Of a stretch of 10,048 bases of DNA, positions 6,334-10,048 are shown one piece after another. A program made the position numbers and the translations under genes. This stretch comes from an uncultured Ruminococcus sp. (lineage in GTDB: Bacteria; Bacillota; Clostridia; Oscillospirales; CAG-272): contig URUL01000074.1 in assembly GCA_900551005.1 (NCBI GenBank), forward strand, positions 1-10,048, written 5' to 3'. Each line of letters starts with the position of its first letter. The first letter of the stretch is position 1. The notes under the pieces were generated by a model. The model did no database searches and had not been told where the DNA came from. It saw nothing but the letters and a program-made list of their open reading frames with translations.

Positions 6334-6351
6334 TTCCTCTGAAAAGAGGAA
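6334..6351. repeat. hairpin with GAAA loop
   Basis: TTCCTCT (6334-6340) and AGAGGAA (6345-6351) form a perfect 7-bp stem closed by GAAA, a stable GNRA-type loop on plus-strand RNA. It lies 13 bases beyond the large composite repeat. No T-run follows on either strand. Confidence 0.5.
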
Positions 6352-6389
6352 TAGAACCTGCAATATATATCACCATAGTGATAGATTTG

Positions 6390-6429
6390 CATGTTGGTAT
6401 GTTGGTATGTTTGCATGTTGGTATGTTGA
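6390..6429. repeat. five tandem octamers (YATGTTKR), iteron-like
   Basis: Uninterrupted 8-base units: CATGTTGG, TATGTTGG, TATGTTTG, CATGTTGG, TATGTTGA. The spacing is strictly 8 bases, and differences are limited to C/T at the first position and G/T or G/A at the last two. The array ends 7 bases past the stop codon of the small gene 6437-6829 and next to a palindrome (ATCAC/GTGAT, 6369-6382). Iterons bound by a DNA-binding protein, or slippage repeats able to change copy number, are both possible. Units are too short, and without spacers, for CRISPR. Confidence 0.75.
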
Positions 6430-6436
6430 TATATCA

Positions 6437-6829
6437 TCATGCTTTCCAACGGCTGTTGGGCTTGCCGTCCGAAACAACCGACACGAATACCGTCGTTTTC
6501 TCTTTTCGCCCGTGTATAATCCTTTCCAATAATGCCCTGCGGACTTTCGCCGCCCCGAACGATTCGACACGGAAAGCGAGGGCGGCTATCGTTTCGAGGT
6601 TGTAAACCTCCGCGCTGTATCTGTCCGATATGCGGATAATGCGCTTTATGTCATATATACTCAAAACTCCGCTTTTGCAGAGTGCCTTTATCCCTGCCCG
6701 AACCGTCGGGGCGATAACCCCGAACAGTTCGCAGATTTCCCACTCGGTCATGGCGGTTGCACCTATATCGTTCGGCAGGAAGATATTGCCCTGCTCGTCC
6801 ATCGTGATAATATTCCTTTTTTCTTTCAT
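6437..6829 (-). CDS. small DNA-binding-like protein, RhuM-like segment, cotranscribed with integrase
   Basis: A 130-residue protein. The chosen ATG (MKEKRNIITMDEQGN) stands 17 bases after the integrase stop codon. The frame is open further upstream, but only across the integrase gene in another frame. Residues 24-68 (MTEWEICELFGVIAPTVRAGIKALCKSG then LSIYDIKRI) read as a helix-turn-helix: a helix, a turn at GVIAPT and a recognition-type helix. Residues 75-101 (VYNLETIAALAFRVESFGAA, then KVRRAL) recall the YNLD-I-IA-GYRV-S block of RhuM-type proteins. It could be an excisionase-like or regulatory factor of the element, and the octamer array 7 bases beyond its stop is a candidate target. All of this is inference from pattern; by product it remains hypothetical. 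Confidence 0.7.
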   Translation of the reverse strand: MKEKRNIITMDEQGNIFLPNDIGATAMTEWEICELFGVIAPTVRAGIKALCKSGVLSIYDIKRIIRISDRYSAEVYNLETIAALAFRVESFGAAKVRRALLERIIHGRKEKTTVFVSVVSDGKPNSRWKA

Positions 6830-6846
6830 CGGGATTCTGTTTTTAA

Positions 6847-8079
6847 TTAGATGGCTCGGCAGATATTCTTCTCCATATCTTCCAACTTGTGCGACAAGGT
6901 TTCCATGTCTTGGCTTATCTTCTGGGCGGTGATTTTGGCGTAAATTTGGGTGGTCTTTATGTTGGTATGTCCCAAAAGACGGCTCACCGTTTCGATGGGT
7001 ACGCCGTGCGATAAAAGTACGGTCGTGGCGTTCGTGTGGCGTGCCACATGATAGGTCAAACGTACCTTGAAACCGCATTGTCTGCCTATCTCTTTGAGTA
7101 TCTTGTTGCAACTTCCGTTGCTCGGAACGGGGAAAACATGACCGTCCCTTGCCAGTCCCTTGTATTTCTCCATGATACGTTTGGGAACGTCCAAAAGGCG
7201 GATGTTCGATTCGGTGTTGGTCTTCTTTCTTCGGGTGATTATCCAAAGGTTGCCGTCGAAGAATGTTTGCAGGCGGTCGGCGGTGAGGTTCTTCACGTCC
7301 GAATACGCCAAACCCGTGAACACAGAAAAGACAAACAAGTCCCGTACAAGTTCATGGGTGGCGTTCTTCATGGGTGCGTTCATGAGCGTCTGTATCTCCG
7401 TTTGGGTGAGGTAGCCCCTGTCCACGTTTTCGGGAGAGTTGATATATCCGGCAAAGGGATTGAACGGCAAACGCCCGTCGTTCCTCGCAATGGAAACGAT
7501 GTGTTTCAACACAATCATGTAGCCCCACACGGTATTGGTGCGGCATTTCTTCTCCGTGCGCAAAAAATACTCGAAGTCGTTGATAAACGTAAGGTTGAGT
7601 TCCTTTAACGGAATATCCTCTCGCTTGTAGGTATGGGGCAAAAACTCCCGAATATGGTTACAGACCGTCCGATAACGGGTAAATGTCCCCTGCGCCCTGC
7701 TGTGTCCGACTTTCTTCTCAAACTCGGCGTTGTGCTGCTCGAACAGCTTCAACAAGGTTTCCTGCTTGACGCCGATACCGAGATAGGCGTCTTTGAGTTT
7801 GGCGGCGGTAACATAACCGTCCGTCTGCATTAACTCTTGATAGCGGCGGTTTACCTCCACACGGATTTTATCTACCGCAAGGTTGATTCTCTGCGCTTCG
7901 ACGCTCTTGCCCGAAGCACGGCTGTTCTTCACGTCCCACAAGCGTGGGGGAACGTCCATCTTGCAACTGAACTGTTTAATCTCGCCGTCCACCGTGATAC
8001 GGCACATCAGAGGCAGGTTGCCGTTCGGCTTCTCGCTGCCTTTCTTCACGTAAAATAATACCTTGAATGTACTTCGCAT
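6847..8079 (-). CDS. tyrosine recombinase / site-specific integrase (Bacteroidetes type)
   Basis: A 410-residue integrase. Residues 1-100 are the arm-DNA-binding region (STFKVLFYVKKGSEKPNG, typical of Bacteroidetes integrases). About 105-205 is the core-binding SAM-like helical domain, and about 220-395 the catalytic domain. Catalytic residues seen: Lys in TRRKKTN (285-286), His344 and Arg347 in YHVARH, His371 in LGHTNIKTTQIYAKI and Tyr380. The position normally held by the first catalytic Arg reads TGLAYSD, with Ala258. IntDOT of CTnDOT also lacks this Arg, so the gene may well be active. The start is the ATG at 8079, preceded by GGAG with 5-base spacing; a GTG 6 bases upstream is an alternative. 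It would excise and insert the element carrying the relaxase and, probably, the five-gene operon. Confidence 0.93.
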   Translation of the reverse strand: MRSTFKVLFYVKKGSEKPNGNLPLMCRITVDGEIKQFSCKMDVPPRLWDVKNSRASGKSVEAQRINLAVDKIRVEVNRRYQELMQTDGYVTAAKLKDAYLGIGVKQETLLKLFEQHNAEFEKKVGHSRAQGTFTRYRTVCNHIREFLPHTYKREDIPLKELNLTFINDFEYFLRTEKKCRTNTVWGYMIVLKHIVSIARNDGRLPFNPFAGYINSPENVDRGYLTQTEIQTLMNAPMKNATHELVRDLFVFSVFTGLAYSDVKNLTADRLQTFFDGNLWIITRRKKTNTESNIRLLDVPKRIMEKYKGLARDGHVFPVPSNGSCNKILKEIGRQCGFKVRLTYHVARHTNATTVLLSHGVPIETVSRLLGHTNIKTTQIYAKITAQKISQDMETLSHKLEDMEKNICRAI

Positions 8080-8099
8080 ACTCACTCCTTTTTTGGTTA

Positions 8100-8107
8100 C
8101 AAAATTA
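8100..8107 (-). promoter_or_regulatory. possible integrase -7 element (TAATTTTG)
   Basis: On the minus strand TAATTTTG matches TAnnTTTG and lies 20 bases before the integrase ATG, so transcription would start about 14 bases before it. A convincing -33 TTG at the right distance is missing; the nearest TTTG is about 27 bases upstream, so this call is weak. Confidence 0.35.
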
Positions 8108-8124
8108 GTTATTAGTGAGTTACC

Positions 8125-8152
8125 GACAGCTATGCAAATCGACGCAAAACGC
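8125..8152 (-). repeat. subterminal inverted repeat, right copy
   Basis: Read on the minus strand, GCGTTTTGCGT (8152-8142) is identical to 175-185. It is followed after 11 bases by GCTGTC (8130-8125), as on the left after 6 bases. It sits between the integrase start and the inserted IS. Integrase arm-type or accessory-factor binding is inferred. Confidence 0.5.
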
Positions 8153-8162
8153 AGAAACAGAA

Positions 8163-8170
8163 CTATTTAG
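8163..8170. repeat. IS target-site duplication, left copy (CTATTTAG)
   Basis: CTATTTAG directly abuts the left end of the IS and is repeated exactly at its right end. The restored empty site would read AACTATTTAGCAAG. Confidence 0.85.
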
Positions 8171-8180
8171 GGACTGTCGT
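8171..8180 (+). repeat. IS left terminal inverted repeat
   Basis: GGACTGTCGT, the exact reverse complement of 9864-9873. Similarity further inside is patchy. Confidence 0.85.
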
Positions 8181-8255
8181 AAAAAGAATAAAACTTTATA
8201 ATGAATTGATTGCCAATGTAATATAAAATTTGTATCTTAGCTAAAGATAAAAAGA

Positions 8256-8295
8256 ATACCTCCAATTGCCCTAGAAAAGCCAAATTTGGAGGTAT
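8256..8295 (+). promoter_or_regulatory. hairpin hiding GGAGG upstream of the transposase start
   Basis: ATACCTCCAA (8256-8265) pairs perfectly with TTGGAGGTAT (8286-8295) around a 20-base loop. The right arm carries GGAGG, 20 bases before the transposase ATG at 8313. Several insertion sequences use such a stem to block translation from transcripts entering from outside, while transcripts starting inside the left arm escape it. That role is inferred here, and the GGAGG-to-ATG distance is longer than usual. Confidence 0.5.
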
Positions 8296-8312
8296 CGCAA
8301 AAATTAATCTGC

Positions 8313-9698
8313 ATGGCTAAGGTACAAAATTTCTCTGGAATATCACCCGATCTCCCTTTCACGGAGTTCGATTTTTATGAATTGTATAGGCGGACGTTCG
8401 AGACTAGCGAGCTGGGAAAAATCAGGAAGAGGCTGCCGCTTGGTGAGATGGCAGAGAACTTTGGACTGATAAGCAAGAGCATGAGAGCGAAGAAAGGGCG
8501 AAAAACATACTTCACCCCGGAGGGCAAGGTTGCGCTGATGTTCCTGAAGATGTACACAGGTCTGAGCAGCCCGAAGTTGATAGAGCATCTTAACGGCAAC
8601 GTCCACTATCAGCTCTTCTGCGATGTGAGAATAGACCCGATGCATCCTCTGACGAACTACAAACTTCTGGACGACGTGTTTTCGGAACTGGCCCGCGGGC
8701 TGAAGATCCAACAGCAGCAGGAGATACTGGCAAGAGCCTGGGAACCGTACATGAAGGACCTGGACACGATGTATACGGATGCGACCTGTTACGAGAGCGA
8801 GATGCGCTATCCTACGGATCCGAAGCTTCTGTGGGAAGGAATAGAGAAGTCATATGAGATAATGTGCACTCTGAGTGCCAAGCTGAATGTGCACCGTCCG
8901 AGGACGAAGTACGTAGACGTAGAGAAGGCCAACCTGTCGTACAGGAAGCGGCGCAGGCATACGAAAGTCCAGACCAGGAAACTGACCAGACGCCTGCTCA
9001 ACCTTTTGGGGAAGATACTGAAGGAGACCCGCACACTGGAGAGGGAGAATGCAGGCGCGGAGAAATTGCTGACAGCCAGACAGAAGAGCGATATTGAAAT
9101 CATCACAAGAGTGTACCGCCAGCAGAAGGCCCACTTCGAGAACAACAATCCTCGCGAGAGTGTCAAGGACAGGATAGTGAGCATCAGCAAGCCGTATGTG
9201 AGGCCAATCGTGAGAGGCAAGGAAGTGAAGAGCGTAGAGTTCGGTGCGAAGTGCAACAACATCCAGGTTGACGGACTCTCATTCATCGAGAAGCTGTCAT
9301 TCAATGCCTTCAACGAGGGAACCAGGCTTACGCACTGCCTGAAGATGCACCGAAAGCTCTTCGGTGTGGACGCGAAGAAGGTCGGAGGAGATGCAGGCTA
9401 TGCCGGCAGCGCCAACAGGGGGTACTGCAAGGATAGAGGAATACAGACGTCATTCGTCAAGCGTGGCCGTCCGTCCTTGGAAAAGAAAGAGAACGACATC
9501 ATCCGCAACGAGCTGGCGAGGGTGAGGGCAACGAGGATGGAAGGCTCGTTCGGAACGCAGAAGGAACACTATGGCCTGAAACGCATCAAGGCAAGGACGA
9601 AGTTGACCGAAATCCTGTACATCTTCTTTGGCATCCACACGGCGAATGCAGTACAGCTCGTCCGGCGGGAAGTCAACGAAATTGCTCAGGCTGCCTGA
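8313..9698 (+). CDS. DDE transposase, IS5/IS1182-like
   Basis: A 461-residue transposase starting at MAKVQNF; a TTG at 8286 in the same frame lies in a hairpin and is not preferred. Residues about 55-125 form the helical N-terminal domain of IS5/IS1182-type enzymes (FTPEGKVALMFLKMYTGLSS, then the DPMHPLTNYKLLDDVFSEL segment). The catalytic triad is visible: Asp156 in YTDATCYES, Asp360 in KVGGDAGYAG, and Glu410 in RMEGSFGTQKEHYGLKR. Between them a basic insertion (about 210-240, KRRRHTKVQTRKLTRR) probably contacts DNA. The C-terminus ILYIFFGIHTANAVQL is a typical end. No frameshift or stop is present, so it should be functional. Its GC-rich codon use is unlike that of the AT-rich operon in the left half of the window. 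Confidence 0.93.
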   Translation: MAKVQNFSGISPDLPFTEFDFYELYRRTFETSELGKIRKRLPLGEMAENFGLISKSMRAKKGRKTYFTPEGKVALMFLKMYTGLSSPKLIEHLNGNVHYQLFCDVRIDPMHPLTNYKLLDDVFSELARGLKIQQQQEILARAWEPYMKDLDTMYTDATCYESEMRYPTDPKLLWEGIEKSYEIMCTLSAKLNVHRPRTKYVDVEKANLSYRKRRRHTKVQTRKLTRRLLNLLGKILKETRTLERENAGAEKLLTARQKSDIEIITRVYRQQKAHFENNNPRESVKDRIVSISKPYVRPIVRGKEVKSVEFGAKCNNIQVDGLSFIEKLSFNAFNEGTRLTHCLKMHRKLFGVDAKKVGGDAGYAGSANRGYCKDRGIQTSFVKRGRPSLEKKENDIIRNELARVRATRMEGSFGTQKEHYGLKRIKARTKLTEILYIFFGIHTANAVQLVRREVNEIAQAA

Positions 9699-9728
9699 TG
9701 TTCGAGGTGAGTGAGAAACGGCCCTTTC

Positions 9729-9787
9729 ACTGGAGTATTGGCTCCAGTTGGGTCCAAAAATGAAAAAAGGGGCTCCGAAACCGAGCC
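9729..9787. repeat. two hairpins between transposase stop and right IS end
   Basis: ACTGGAG (9729-9735) pairs with CTCCAGT (9742-9748), loop TATTGG. GGCTC (9771-9775) pairs with GAGCC (9783-9787), loop CGAAACC. Neither is followed by a good T-run on the plus strand, so they are only weak terminator candidates. They may shield the IS end or bind transposase. Confidence 0.45.
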
Positions 9788-9863
9788 GAAAATATAAAAA
9801 GATGAGTTCGATCGGAAAAATTACCGGGACAGTCTGCCGATTGACTCATAATGACGGAATTTA

Positions 9864-9873
9864 ACGACAGTCC
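9864..9873 (-). repeat. IS right terminal inverted repeat
   Basis: ACGACAGTCC, exact reverse complement of 8171-8180; followed at once by the second CTATTTAG. Confidence 0.85.
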
Positions 9874-9881
9874 CTATTTAG
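9874..9881. repeat. IS target-site duplication, right copy (CTATTTAG)
   Basis: Identical to 8163-8170. The sequence after it (CAAGAAATC...) is the continuation of the DNA interrupted by the IS. Confidence 0.85.
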
Positions 9882-10048
9882 CAAGAAATCTGCACCCGTT
9901 ATGGGAGTAATGAGGTGGTAACTGAACTTCTGCACCGTTTGGCTTCGAGGTGGCATTTCGTTGGCTCTGCTCCATAGAAAAACAAAGCGTAACGAACGCT
10001 GTATCAGCTAATTCGCTACGCTTTGCTCAAATTTATTTTTTCGCTATG
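9882..10048. other. noncoding right-end DNA of the mobilizable element, with direct repeats
   Basis: No gene is seen. TCTGCACCCGTT (9889-9900) and TCTGCACCGTT (9929-9939) are near-identical direct repeats 40 bases apart, and GAGGTGG occurs at 9912-9918 and 9947-9953. With the IS removed, these lie 40-130 bp beyond the inverted repeat at 8142-8152, where integrase arm sites and the attachment core would be expected. The core itself and the true element end were not identified and may lie past the window. Confidence 0.4.
9984..10024. terminator. 13-bp hairpin, possible bidirectional terminator
   Basis: AAAGCGTAACGAA (9984-9996) pairs with TTCGCTACGCTTT (10012-10024) at 12 of 13 positions around a 15-base loop. 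On the minus strand it is followed by GTTTTTC, which fits a terminator for a leftward gene outside the window. On the plus strand ATTTATTTTTTC follows at some distance. It could instead mark the element's terminus. Confidence 0.45.

Larger units (their letters stand above)
5880..6436. other. 560-bp GC-rich noncoding block with many inverted repeats; probable oriT region
   Basis: No gene is supported here; the open frames are short and disagree with the structure. The relaxase-proximal half carries four hairpins (5908-5931, 5945-5958, 5962-6019, 6024-6044) plus weaker ones (6075-6093 and 6109-6141). MobV origins lie just upstream of the relaxase gene and contain inverted repeats, so oriT is most likely between 5900 and 6050. 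GGGTGTG at 5935-5941 weakly resembles the GTGTG before the pMV158 nick, which is suggestive only. The other half has the large composite repeat at 6156-6320, a GAAA-loop hairpin at 6334-6351, a small palindrome at 6369-6382 and the octamers at 6390-6429. Confidence 0.55.
8171..9873 (+). mobile_element. complete insertion sequence, IS5/IS1182-like, 1703 bp
   Basis: Ends are the inverted repeats GGACTGTCGT (8171-8180) and ACGACAGTCC (9864-9873), 10 of 10. If the adjoining TAG/CTA are counted as IS sequence rather than duplication, the repeat is 13 bp. It is flanked by 8-bp direct repeats CTATTTAG. One transposase gene is inside. A GGGACAGTC motif at 9824-9832 resembles the terminal repeat and may be a subterminal binding site. 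Size, DDE enzyme and domain order fit IS1182 or a branch of IS5; the exact family cannot be set without comparison. The element appears intact and therefore possibly recent. Confidence 0.88.

Noticed and set aside
6390..6429. Possible CRISPR array
   Set aside because: Units of 8 bases with no spacers and no cas genes nearby.
6437..7246. Long version (269 codons) of the small gene next to the integrase
   Set aside because: The first 139 codons lie almost entirely over the C-terminal catalytic region of the integrase in another frame and have frame-shadow composition; the ATG at 6829 is sufficient.
7036..7608. 190-codon plus-strand frame opposite the integrase
   Set aside because: It is antisense to a well-supported catalytic domain and has no recognisable motif.
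8807..9313. 168-codon minus-strand frame opposite the transposase
   Set aside because: Antisense shadow of the DDE transposase; no independent support.
70..10040. TTTATTTT as attachment core shared by 71-78 and 10030-10037
   Set aside because: Only 8 low-complexity bases; the sequence after the right copy does not continue the methyltransferase frame, so it does not restore the gene.

Overview
The window looks like an accessory region of a Bacteroidales genome (Bacteroides, Parabacteroides or Prevotella type). The evidence is a Bacteroidetes-style promoter (TTG, then TAnnTTTG), start codons with weak or absent Shine-Dalgarno sequences in the AT-rich operon, exported proteins whose predicted mature form begins with glutamine, and a MobV relaxase plus tyrosine integrase of the kind found on Bacteroides mobilizable elements. 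No antibiotic-resistance gene is visible.

Layout. Bases 2-76 encode the end of a conserved block of an adenine-specific DNA methyltransferase (type III Mod-like). The reading frame then leaves the family and stops, so about base 77 is a candidate left boundary of inserted DNA. From about 80 to 300 is noncoding sequence holding a small palindrome and an 11-bp sequence repeated in inverted orientation beside the integrase (175-185 and 8142-8152). A good promoter at 277-307 leads into a structured, apparently noncoding stretch (about 313-629) that ends in a hairpin with a T-run. Its pairing options are mutually exclusive, as in an attenuator or switch.

Bases 700-4376 form a tight five-gene operon. 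All five proteins have signal peptides cleaved before Gln. At least two or three resemble the CsgG/FlgT/LPP20 type of outer-envelope proteins; one resembles the DUF6175 family. The operon is clearly more AT-rich than the DNA to its right and reads as cargo. Its function is unknown, and it is the most interesting part of the window. A hairpin terminator at 4452-4483 separates it from the convergent mobilization gene.

Bases 4493-8079, all on the minus strand, are the mobile-element backbone: MobV relaxase (4493-5857); a 560-bp GC-rich noncoding block full of inverted repeats and five tandem octamers (5880-6436), probably including oriT; a small DNA-binding-like protein (6437-6829); and a tyrosine recombinase (6847-8079). 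The gene order suggests that the integrase moves the element within genomes, that MobV starts its transfer with a helper conjugation system, and that the five-gene operon travels with them.

Bases 8171-9873 are a complete insertion sequence with a 461-aa DDE transposase, terminal inverted repeats and an 8-bp target duplication (CTATTTAG). It landed about 90 bp upstream of the integrase start and splits the right end of the element. The last 167 bases hold short direct repeats and a hairpin but no gene. The exact right end of the mobilizable element could not be located.
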